Below, piece after piece: positions 1 through 5,815 of a stretch of DNA of 7,328 bases. The translations under genes and the position numbers were made by a program. The stretch comes from CAZAGD01 sp049699975 (GTDB lineage Bacteria > Desulfobacterota > SM23-61), in NCBI GenBank assembly GCA_049699975.1, contig JBNAWB010000185.1, positions 1 to 7,328 of the forward strand, read 5' to 3'. How positions within the stretch are numbered: the stretch's first letter is position 1; each line of letters opens with the position of its first letter. Under the pieces are notes generated by a model, which was given only the letters and a program-made list of their open reading frames with translations, did no database searches and had not been told where the DNA came from.

Positions 1-46
1 TGGGGAGAGGGTTAGGTCGGAATCGACTCGTACCGAGGTGAGGGGT
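1..46. repeat. G-rich intergenic repeat-like segment, apparently interrupted
   Basis: Positions 2-16 (GGGGAGAGGGTTAGG) and 37-45 (GGTGAGGGG) look like the two halves of a G-rich intergenic repeat that I recall from many bacterial genomes, in which the TTAGGG part runs directly into TGAGGGG. Here about 20 bp separate the halves (17-36), and that insert begins TCGG and ends CCGA, a 4-bp inverted repeat. No coding frame here can be supported: the three + frames stop at 13-15, 47-49 and 39-41. The identification rests on memory of the repeat, not on a search. Confidence 0.3.
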
Positions 47-151
47 TAAGAACAGTAGATGTCATTTATTTAATGCTCTCATTAATAACTCCCGTAATGG
101 GGGGAAGGGTGGAGGGAAATAATATTATTATCTCTGGCGCTGCAAAATCAC

Positions 152-180
152 TGGACATTAAATGAGCAATTTATTAAATT
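152..180 (+). promoter_or_regulatory. Possible promoter for the moaD-aor operon
   Basis: TGGACA at 152-157 matches the -35 consensus at five of six positions. After a 17-bp spacer, TAAATT at 175-180 matches the -10 consensus at four of six. Transcription would begin near 187, almost on the ATG of the first gene, which has no Shine-Dalgarno sequence. This suggests a leaderless or very short-leader transcript. The region is AT-rich, so chance matches are likely. A 12-bp perfect palindrome, AATAATATTATT (118-129), lies upstream and could be an operator, but nothing identifies a regulator. Confidence 0.35.
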
Positions 181-186
181 AAAATT

Positions 187-423
187 ATGATGGAAGTTAA
201 GGTCAAACTCTATGGGGAATTAGAAAAATATGGCCCCAACCAAAAGGAAAAGTTTTCGGTCCAGTTACCGCCGGGGACGCAGATAAAAGAGCTTATGGAC
301 TATTTAAAAATTCCTGCCCACCAGGTCATGTTAATCATTAAAAATGGTATAAAAGCTAAGGAAGATGATTTATTAAAAAATGGTGATGATATTATTTTTT
401 TGCCCATTGTGGGCGGCGGGTAA
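187..423 (+). CDS. MoaD/ThiS-family sulfur carrier protein (molybdopterin/tungstopterin synthase small-subunit type)
   Basis: A 78-residue protein with the ubiquitin-like beta-grasp pattern of MoaD: a first strand (residues 3-9, VKVKLYG), a middle PPGTQIKELMDYL segment, and a LLKNGDDIIFLPIVGGG ending. The exact C-terminus is Gly-Gly, which in this family is adenylated and then thiocarboxylated so that it can deliver sulfur to precursor Z in making the pterin dithiolene. MoaD is usually about 80 residues, which fits better than the shorter ThiS. It lies 27 bp upstream of AOR, and MoaD-like genes are commonly paired with tungsten AORs, so it probably serves tungstopterin synthesis. No moaE, the large-subunit partner, lies in the window. 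The start is 187 or the adjacent ATG at 190. An in-frame TAA at 175-177 rules out an upstream start, and no ribosome binding site is visible. Confidence 0.88.
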   Translation: MMEVKVKLYGELEKYGPNQKEKFSVQLPPGTQIKELMDYLKIPAHQVMLIIKNGIKAKEDDLLKNGDDIIFLPIVGGG

Positions 424-436
424 ATTTAATGAGCAA

Positions 437-444
437 AAGGAGGT
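437..444 (+). promoter_or_regulatory. Strong ribosome binding site of aor
   Basis: AAGGAGGT is a near-complete anti-Shine-Dalgarno match, with seven bases between GGAGG and the ATG at 451. It fixes the AOR start and contrasts with the absence of a site before the upstream MoaD-like gene, which suggests that the enzyme is translated far more than the carrier. Confidence 0.85.
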
Positions 445-450
445 TGAAAT

Positions 451-2337
451 ATGGCATTTGGATTTAACGGGAAAATCTTGAGAGTTGACTTGGGGAAGCG
501 AAAAATTGCGGTAGAGGAACCAGGAGAAAAAATTTACCGCCAATACCTCGGCGGGGGGAGTTTAGCACTTTATTATCTTTTGCATGAGCTTAAACCAGGG
601 GTTGATCCTTTAGGGCCTGATAATGTGCTCATTTTCGCCGCTTCAGTCTTAACTGGAGCTCTTCCTGCTCCGGGAATGAATAAGTATACTGTGGCGGCCA
701 AGTCTCCTCTTTCCGGAGGATTTGGGGAAAGTGAGGCAGGTGGCTGGTGGGGTCCGGAATTGAAAGCCGCCGGTTTTGACGCCCTTATAATTACGGGCCA
801 AGCCTCGAGCCCGGTATATCTTTGGATTCATGATGGCCAAGCAGAGCTCCGCGACGCAGATCATCTTTGGGGGAAGATGACGGGTGAGGTCCAGAAGACG
901 ATTAAAAAAGAGCTGGGAGATGAGCGAATTCGAGTATTGCAAATTGGACCGGCGGGAGAGAAGTTGGTCAAATATGCTTGTATTATGAATGAATTAAAAC
1001 ATTTTAATGGCCGGGCTGGTTTAGGCGCGGTCATGGGCTCCAAAAATTTGCGGGCCATAGCTGTCAGGGGAACAAAAGCTCCGGAGGCAGCCGACCGCGA
1101 AAAAGCCCAAGCCGTGCTCAAGAGCGTGCGGGAAAGTTATGTAGAAGATCCAGCCGGATTAGGCGCTTTAGGAACTGCACGCGTAGCTCCTATTCTGAGC
1201 GCAGGCGGAATTCTACCCACTAAAAATTTCATCACTGGTTATTTTGAAAAAGCTCAAGAAATTGGCGGCAAGAGGTTAGCCGAAACGATTCTCAAAGGTC
1301 GGGGAACTTGTCATGGTTGCTATATCAGGTGTAAACGGGAAGTGGAAGCGCACACTCCTTATGAGATTAACCCGGAATATGGCGGTCCGGAATATGAAAC
1401 AATTGCCTCCCTTGGTTCTTTATTAGAAATCGGCGATTTAGCGGCTATTTGCAAGGGGAATGAGCTTTGCGCCCAATACGGTATAGATACTATATCTTTG
1501 GGCACCACCTTGGCCTTTGCCATGGAATGCTTCGAAAAGGAGATAATAAGCCTAAAAGATACTGATGGCTTAGATCTCCATTTTGGCAATCATGAATCTA
1601 TGCTCAAACTAATCGAGCTGGTAGGCCAGCGAAAAGGTTTTGGCAATTTGCTCGCCGAAGGGGCCGCGGAAGCGGCTAAGCAGATTGGCCGAGGGGCGGA
1701 AAAATTTGCTTTACACATAAAAGGACAACCTCTACCCATGCATGAACCCCGGGGAAAGAAAAGTTTAGCTTTGGCTTATGCGGTTTCCCCGACTGGTGCT
1801 GATCATTTGGAAAATCCTCATGATCCTTTCTTTGAAAAAGAGGGCGGCCTGAAGGATATCCATCCTTTAGGCATTTTAGACCCGCTACCATCCCTGGACT
1901 TGAGCAATCAAAAAGTGAGGATGTTTGTCTATCTGCAGCAGTATTACAACTGGTTAAATTCCATCGGCATGTGCATATTCGCGGCCAAGCCTTTTGGACC
2001 TTTCACTATTACGCAACTTGTTGAGTATGCCCGGGCTGTCACGGGCTGGGATACAAGCCTTTGGGAAATGCTCAAAGTAGGAGAAAGGTTCTCCTGTTTG
2101 GCCAAGATCTTCAATTTGCGCGAAGGTATTGGAGCTAAGGAGGATCGTTTACCCGATCGCTTACACGAAGGGCTGGAGAGTGGAGTGCTTAAGGGAGAGA
2201 AAATTGACCGCCAACAATTTGCTCAGGCCTTGGAGATGTATTATGGCATGATGGGTTGGGATCCGCAGACAGGAGTACCCACCAAATATAAATTAGAAGA
2301 GTTAAATATCGGCTGGGCTATTCCGCTTTTGCCTTAA
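451..2337 (+). CDS. aor: Aldehyde:ferredoxin oxidoreductase, tungsten-containing
   Basis: A full-length 628-residue member of the AOR family, which oxidises aldehydes to carboxylates with ferredoxin as electron acceptor, using a tungsten bis-pterin cofactor and one [4Fe-4S] cluster. The N-terminal pterin-binding domain (about 1-208) shows YLGGGSLALYYL (32-43), GMNKYTVAAKSPLSGGFGES (75-94), GPAGE and the GRAGLGAVMGSKNLRAIAVRG run. Cluster ligands are Cys287, Cys290 and Cys294 (CHGCYIRC) plus Cys508 (SIGMC). GGPEYET (311-317), YGIDTISLG (343-351) and ADHLENPHD (450-458) are typical second- and third-domain active-site segments. In the last cluster motif the expected Asp five residues before the Cys is Asn503. 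The preceding gene encodes its likely cofactor-synthesis partner. The substrate cannot be read from sequence: formaldehyde, glyceraldehyde-3-phosphate or broad aldehyde specificity remain possible. The protein is soluble, with no signal peptide. Confidence 0.95.
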   Translation: MAFGFNGKILRVDLGKRKIAVEEPGEKIYRQYLGGGSLALYYLLHELKPGVDPLGPDNVLIFAASVLTGALPAPGMNKYTVAAKSPLSGGFGESEAGGWWGPELKAAGFDALIITGQASSPVYLWIHDGQAELRDADHLWGKMTGEVQKTIKKELGDERIRVLQIGPAGEKLVKYACIMNELKHFNGRAGLGAVMGSKNLRAIAVRGTKAPEAADREKAQAVLKSVRESYVEDPAGLGALGTARVAPILSAGGILPTKNFITGYFEKAQEIGGKRLAETILKGRGTCHGCYIRCKREVEAHTPYEINPEYGGPEYETIASLGSLLEIGDLAAICKGNELCAQYGIDTISLGTTLAFAMECFEKEIISLKDTDGLDLHFGNHESMLKLIELVGQRKGFGNLLAEGAAEAAKQIGRGAEKFALHIKGQPLPMHEPRGKKSLALAYAVSPTGADHLENPHDPFFEKEGGLKDIHPLGILDPLPSLDLSNQKVRMFVYLQQYYNWLNSIGMCIFAAKPFGPFTITQLVEYARAVTGWDTSLWEMLKVGERFSCLAKIFNLREGIGAKEDRLPDRLHEGLESGVLKGEKIDRQQFAQALEMYYGMMGWDPQTGVPTKYKLEELNIGWAIPLLP

Positions 2338-2350
2338 GTTAATTTTAAAG

Positions 2351-2770
2351 ATGAAGAAGGTTCTTTTTATTTGTACCAAGAATAGCGCGCGCAGCCAAAT
2401 GGCGGAGGGGCTGATTAATCATGAATTTGCCGGGAGAATTCAGGCCTTCTCCGCCGGCACAGAGCCAGCCATAGTCCATCCTTTGGCTATAGAAGCGATG
2501 AAAGAAATTGGCCTAGACATTTCTCAGCAAAGATCCAAGTCTCTGGCTGAATTTCAAGATCAAACCTTTGACTTGGTGGTTACCCTCTGCGATCAAGCAG
2601 CGGAGGCCTGTCCCGTTTTCTTTGGTGGGAAAAAGAGAGTGCACCTGGGCTTTCCAGACCCGGCCGCAGTGAGTGGGAGTCAGGAAGAGAGACTGAATGC
2701 TTTTCGGCAAGTGCGAGATCAAATTCGGGAAAGGCTGCCGGAATTTTTGCAAAATTATCTGGATTTTTAA
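2351..2770 (+). CDS. arsC: Arsenate reductase, thioredoxin-coupled ArsC (low-molecular-weight phosphatase fold)
   Basis: A 139-residue protein with the P-loop CTKNSARSQMAEG (residues 8-20; CX5R with Cys8 and Arg14), the signature of low-molecular-weight tyrosine phosphatases and ArsC. Two further cysteines, Cys80 (VTLCDQ) and Cys87 (EACPVF), sit seven residues apart, as in the three-thiol relay of thioredoxin-dependent arsenate reductases. FPDPA (101-105) carries the general acid Asp103. This combination favours arsenate-to-arsenite reduction over protein tyrosine phosphatase activity. No arsR, arsB/acr3 or arsM lies beside it, so the arsenite exporter must be elsewhere. The gene begins 13 bp after the AOR stop and lacks a clear ribosome binding site, consistent with translational coupling to AOR. 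Confidence 0.9.
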   Translation: MKKVLFICTKNSARSQMAEGLINHEFAGRIQAFSAGTEPAIVHPLAIEAMKEIGLDISQQRSKSLAEFQDQTFDLVVTLCDQAAEACPVFFGGKKRVHLGFPDPAAVSGSQEERLNAFRQVRDQIRERLPEFLQNYLDF

Positions 2771-2794
2771 TGCCTCTCCGTTTATGATAAGTAT

Positions 2795-3676
2795 GTGATT
2801 GACCTGCATATCCATACCAACGCCTCTTCCGATGGTCAACATAAACCGCGCGAGATTTTTGAGATGGCCCGGCAAAAAGGACTAAGGGCCATTGCTTTTG
2901 CTGATCATAATTCAATAGCTAATGTGGAAGAGGGATTAAGACTTTCCTTAGAATTGGGGATAGAATTCATTCCCAGCCTGGAACTCAATACATTTTACCA
3001 AGGCCTCGACCTCCACATCTTGGGATACTTTATAGATCCGCAAGACCAACTTTTAAAAGAATGGTTGGCGGAGATTCATTTAAAAAAATGGGCCCAAGCT
3101 GAAAAAAGAGTGCAGAAGTTAAACGAATTAGGCTTTGTATTCAGTTGGGATGATTTACGCAAGTTTTCCGGGGACCAGATTCCCACAGGCATGTCTTTTT
3201 TGCAGGCCATCCTTAGCCGGCCCGAAAACGCTAATGATCCGCGTCTGCATCCATATATAAAAGGGGAGCGGTCTAATTCGCCCTTTGTCAATTTCTATCG
3301 CGACTATCTGCGGGGTGGCAAACCGGCTTTTGTACCTATGGAAGACATTTCCACTCTGGAAGCTATCCAACGCCTGAAGAGCCTGGGTAGCATTCCCATA
3401 TTGGCCCACCCCTCGGATACTGGGGAAGATAAAATTATTGATTTAATAGGCCACGGGTTAGCGGGCCTGGAGGTTTATTCTCCTTATCATAGTAAACAAG
3501 AGCAAGAAAACTTCAGAATCTTTGCGGAAAGACGAGGGTTATTAATTACGGCTGGATCAGATTTTCACGGTAAACAGGTTAAACCTGATGTAGAGTTAGG
3601 TGGCATATCAGGGAATAACTATGACTTAGTTAGCCGACTAAAGGAGTTTCTTAGAAATGAAAGAGGAAGAAATTAA
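2795..3676 (+). CDS. PHP-domain phosphoesterase (TrpH/YciV, RNase AM-like)
   Basis: A 293-residue PHP-superfamily metal-dependent phosphoesterase. Metal-binding motifs appear in order: DLHIHTNASSDG (residues 3-14; His5, His7, Asp13), ADHN (Asp37, His38), Glu63 (SLELN), LDLHILGYF (His74), LAHP (His205), His232 in the YSPYHS segment, and GSDFHG (Asp256, His258). Length and layout match the TrpH/YciV group, whose characterised members are 3',5'-nucleoside bisphosphate phosphatases or 5'-3' exonucleases (RNase AM) that trim rRNA 5' ends; I cannot tell these activities apart here. The start is GTG at 2795: no in-frame ATG exists after the arsC stop at 2768-2770, and starting at GTG gives the usual MIDLHIHT N-terminus. 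The 3' end overlaps the next gene by 20 bp. Confidence 0.9.
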   Translation: MIDLHIHTNASSDGQHKPREIFEMARQKGLRAIAFADHNSIANVEEGLRLSLELGIEFIPSLELNTFYQGLDLHILGYFIDPQDQLLKEWLAEIHLKKWAQAEKRVQKLNELGFVFSWDDLRKFSGDQIPTGMSFLQAILSRPENANDPRLHPYIKGERSNSPFVNFYRDYLRGGKPAFVPMEDISTLEAIQRLKSLGSIPILAHPSDTGEDKIIDLIGHGLAGLEVYSPYHSKQEQENFRIFAERRGLLITAGSDFHGKQVKPDVELGGISGNNYDLVSRLKEFLRNERGRN

Positions 3677-4340
3677 GGGGATTATATTCGATCTCGACGG
3701 TACGTTGATCGATTCTTATCAAGCCATTTATTTGGGTTTTCATCATGTGTACACGGAATTAAAATTAACACCCTTACCATTTGCGGAAGTAAAAAAGGTA
3801 GTTGGGCGCGGTTTGAGCCATACCTTCCGGGATTTATTGGGTGAAGAATTAGTATCGCGGGCGCTGCTTCTCTTTCGCGAAAAATATGAAGAAGTTTTTC
3901 GGGAGCATACCAAGCTTTTGCCTGATGTTCCCGAAGTGTTAGCCGAGCTGTCCAGAAGAAAAATAAGCATGGCTGTGGCTTCGAACAAGTTAGGCAAGTT
4001 TTCGCGGGCCATCTTTGAGCATTTTCAATTACAAAAATATTTTACCGTCATAGTTGGTGATGGTGATGTAGCCCAAAATAAGCCTGATCCGGAAATGATT
4101 TATTTCGCTTTGGACAAAATGGGCCTCAGAAAAGAAGAAGTCATTTTTGTGGGTGATTCAGTTATTGATATTCAGACGGCTAAAAATGCAGGAATGAAGA
4201 TATTTGCTATTCCTTCGGGGAACACCTCCAAAGAGGATTTAGAAAAAGCTCAACCTACGGTTTTGTTGGATCGACTTCTAGATTTATTGCTTTATGTGGG
4301 GAAGGGGGGTGAGACGCCTTTAAATGGAAAATATTCATAG
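3657..4340 (+). CDS. HAD-superfamily hydrolase, phosphoglycolate phosphatase (Gph/PpaX) type
   Basis: A 227-residue HAD phosphatase with all four motifs. Motif I is FDLDGTLIDS (11-20; nucleophile Asp12, acid/base Asp14). Motif II is VASNK (Ser109). Motif III is the NKPDP lysine (Lys142). Motif IV is VGDSVID (Asp167, Asp171). The helical insertion between motifs I and II (about 21-90) is a subclass I alpha-helical cap, as in phosphoglycolate phosphatase, PpaX pyrophosphatase and beta-phosphoglucomutase. The substrate is not predictable, but the organisation is closest to Gph/PpaX. The ATG at 3657 lies inside the end of the PHP gene and is preceded by AAGGAG (3641-3646) ten bases upstream, so the pair is translationally coupled. 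The last 15 or so residues look like a non-conserved tail. Confidence 0.9.
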   Translation: MKEEEIKGIIFDLDGTLIDSYQAIYLGFHHVYTELKLTPLPFAEVKKVVGRGLSHTFRDLLGEELVSRALLLFREKYEEVFREHTKLLPDVPEVLAELSRRKISMAVASNKLGKFSRAIFEHFQLQKYFTVIVGDGDVAQNKPDPEMIYFALDKMGLRKEEVIFVGDSVIDIQTAKNAGMKIFAIPSGNTSKEDLEKAQPTVLLDRLLDLLLYVGKGGETPLNGKYS

Positions 4341-4374
4341 GATAAATTATTGTTAAGGCCTTGATTAATTTATC
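4341..4374. repeat. Dyad-symmetric element between the HAD and baeRF genes
   Basis: A perfect 9-bp inverted repeat, GATAAATTA (4341-4349) and TAATTTATC (4366-4374), surrounds a 16-bp centre that itself contains the palindrome AAGGCCTT (4355-4362). The two symmetry centres are one base apart. It begins directly after the HAD stop codon and ends nine bases before the baeRF ribosome binding site. It may be an operator or an mRNA hairpin that separates expression of the last gene. No U-run follows, so it is not a typical intrinsic terminator. Confidence 0.5.
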
Positions 4375-4382
4375 TCAGCGGA

Positions 4383-4391
4383 GGAGGGAGG
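4383..4391 (+). promoter_or_regulatory. Double Shine-Dalgarno of the baeRF gene
   Basis: GGAGGGAGG contains two overlapping GGAGG cores, eight and four bases from the ATG at 4396. The first is ideally spaced. The purine run continues to 4393. It supports 4396 as the start and predicts efficient initiation independent of the upstream gene. Confidence 0.75.
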
Positions 4392-4395
4392 GGTT

Positions 4396-5523
4396 ATGGG
4401 TCTCGATGAAATTCTTGGAGATTTAATTAAGTTTCCTGTGGGCCAAAAAAATGTTCTTTCCGTATATTTAGATTTAAGACCTGATCGCCGCGGGAAAAAG
4501 CTTTACCCAGTTTACTTGAAAAATCAACTTGGCGAGATAAAGAAGAATTTTCCTCCTCGGGCCAAGGAGCTGGTAGATTTAGGCAAGGATATTAAATTGC
4601 TCTATAAATTTCTGGATGAAGAATTAAACCCAGCCTGGAAGGGCTTGGCTATTTATGCTTGTTCCGCAGTTAACCTATTTGTCCCCATTCCCATGCTTAA
4701 TCCCCCGTCCAATTATATTAGCTATGCGCCATTTCCGCACCTTTTTCTTCTTTTATTACAAACTCCTCTTTATCAGCCTCATGCGGTAATCGTCGCCACT
4801 TCGCGCCAGGCCAGCTTGAACTTAGTGCGCTCGGGATATTTGGCCAAACAACTAAATTTTTCTTGGGAAGATAAACATACCACCCGTTTTGGACGCATGG
4901 GTTGGTCGCTGCCCAAATTTCAAAGGCATCTCCAGGAACACTTAAAGCAAAGAAGCAAAGAGATAGTGGAAAATTTAGAGAAATTAATCATTCCGGAAAA
5001 ATTTGAATACCTTTTTGTGGTAGCGGAAGAGGGCATAGAAGGAGAACTCAAGAAACAAATGCCGGCGGCTCTAAAAAGGAAATGGATTTCTTTGCCTAAT
5101 TCTGATATCCATGATTCTTTGCCGAAAATTTTGGCGTCAGCGACAGAAACCTTGTTGAACTTATTTAGTAAGGAGGCAGAGAATTTAGCTAATTATATCC
5201 TCAAAGAAGCTGAGCCGATGGGCAGAGCAGCTTCGGGCCCTGAGCGAATTTTAAGTGCTTTGCAGGACCACCAAATTGAGCGTATGGTATTAGATAAAGA
5301 ATTTGCTGCTTCTGGGTGGAGATGCGCAGTTTGTTTTTCCTTAGGGTTTGGAGGGTTGCCGAAAACTTGTCCTTATTGCACAGGAAATATTTGGGCAACT
5401 AATTTGCGAGAAGAGATGGTGCTTAAAGCCAAATCCCAGGGCACAGAAATTTTATTTACGGAAAAGTTCGCCCCTCTGCTAAAGGCGGGAGGCGTTGCCG
5501 CCCTTTTTAAGTATAAAAAATAA
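4396..5523 (+). CDS. Bacterial archaeo-eukaryotic release factor 1 homologue (baeRF/Vms1/Balon-like) with zinc ribbon
   Basis: This 375-residue protein resembles aRF1/eRF1 in three parts: an N-terminal domain (about 1-125), a central domain (about 128-256) and a C-terminal domain (about 258-375). HTTRFGRMGWSLPKFQRHLQ (161-180) aligns by eye with the eRF1 segment HGRGGQSALRFARLR. The catalytic GGQ is therefore MGW (168-170), arguing against ordinary peptidyl-tRNA hydrolysis. The C-terminal domain carries a four-cysteine zinc ribbon, Cys310-Cys313 and Cys325-Cys328 (CAVC, CPYC), and ends in LKAGGVAALFKYKK, like the FGGIAAILRY ending of aRF1. Known baeRF relatives such as Balon bind the ribosomal A site during hibernation, while Vms1 acts in ribosome quality control. 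No signal peptide is present, so the protein is probably cytosolic. Family assignment is by motif only; function is inferred. Confidence 0.8.
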   Translation: MGLDEILGDLIKFPVGQKNVLSVYLDLRPDRRGKKLYPVYLKNQLGEIKKNFPPRAKELVDLGKDIKLLYKFLDEELNPAWKGLAIYACSAVNLFVPIPMLNPPSNYISYAPFPHLFLLLLQTPLYQPHAVIVATSRQASLNLVRSGYLAKQLNFSWEDKHTTRFGRMGWSLPKFQRHLQEHLKQRSKEIVENLEKLIIPEKFEYLFVVAEEGIEGELKKQMPAALKRKWISLPNSDIHDSLPKILASATETLLNLFSKEAENLANYILKEAEPMGRAASGPERILSALQDHQIERMVLDKEFAASGWRCAVCFSLGFGGLPKTCPYCTGNIWATNLREEMVLKAKSQGTEILFTEKFAPLLKAGGVAALFKYKK

Positions 5524-5602
5524 AAAATGCTTAGGGAAAGGTAGAAGGCTGTTTCGACATTAGTTAATGAATGGACTAGGCCAGATGTTATTCATCTCGT
5601 AG

Positions 5603-5623
5603 GGCAAGGGCTTGACCCTTGCC
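5603..5623. repeat. Perfect 8-bp hairpin, REP-like or weak terminator
   Basis: GGCAAGGG (5603-5610) and CCCTTGCC (5616-5623) are perfectly complementary around the loop CTTGA. The element starts 79 bp after the baeRF stop. The following TCTTTCA is only mildly T-rich, so termination would be weak. Its form, a GTAGGG lead into a GC-rich palindrome, resembles short palindromic intergenic repeats common in environmental anaerobes. Whether it is repeated in this genome cannot be seen from one copy. Confidence 0.5.
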
Positions 5624-5761
5624 TCTTTCAGCAAGTCCTAAAGTCTTGGCTAACGAAATTTATGCTGGAGAAAGGAATAGATGGAGGGAAGATGTTCGTG
5701 AAGGCGTAAGAGATCTTAAGCGAATTTAGATTGAAGCATTAATTGGGATTTAATTTTTGAT

Positions 5762-5791
5762 TTGCTAATCTAATCACAAAATGGTTATAAT
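5762..5791 (+). promoter_or_regulatory. Sigma-70-type promoter of the lipoprotein unit
   Basis: TATAAT at 5786-5791 is a perfect -10 box. TTGCTA at 5762-5767 matches the -35 consensus at four of six positions, with an 18-bp spacer. The predicted start, near 5798, leaves a leader of about 18 bases that contains GAGGAG (5808-5813). GATTTGCTAATC (5759-5770), a 4-4-4 inverted repeat, overlaps the -35 box and might be an operator. This is the best promoter match in the window. Confidence 0.7.
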
Positions 5792-5815
5792 GAGCACAAA
5801 AAACCTTGAGGAGCC

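Larger units (their letters stand above)
5524..5815. other. Intergenic region between baeRF and the lipoprotein unit
   Basis: The region is 292 bp without a supported gene. It holds the palindrome at 5603-5623 and the promoter at 5762-5791. A + strand frame open from 5616 to a TAG ends with a plausible charged stretch (EIYAGERNRWREDVREGV) but has no ATG and no ribosome binding site. It could be a decayed gene or chance. Confidence 0.5.

Noticed and set aside
47..186. Molybdenum/tungsten cofactor riboswitch ahead of moaD-aor
   Set aside because: Expected by context, but I could not find the conserved stems. The only local pairing is a short CCC/GGG hairpin near 93-105, and the leader may be absent altogether.
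158..436. AATGAGCAA occurring before both moaD and aor
   Set aside because: It is nine bases long in AT-rich DNA and at different distances from the starts; chance is sufficient.
649..1891. Four minus-strand open frames inside aor
   Set aside because: They are antisense shadows of a well-conserved gene, with low-complexity translations and no recognisable domains.
2513..2915. Two long minus-strand open frames across the arsC/PHP junction
   Set aside because: They lie opposite two genes with complete catalytic motifs, show no family motif themselves and have no convincing ribosome binding site.
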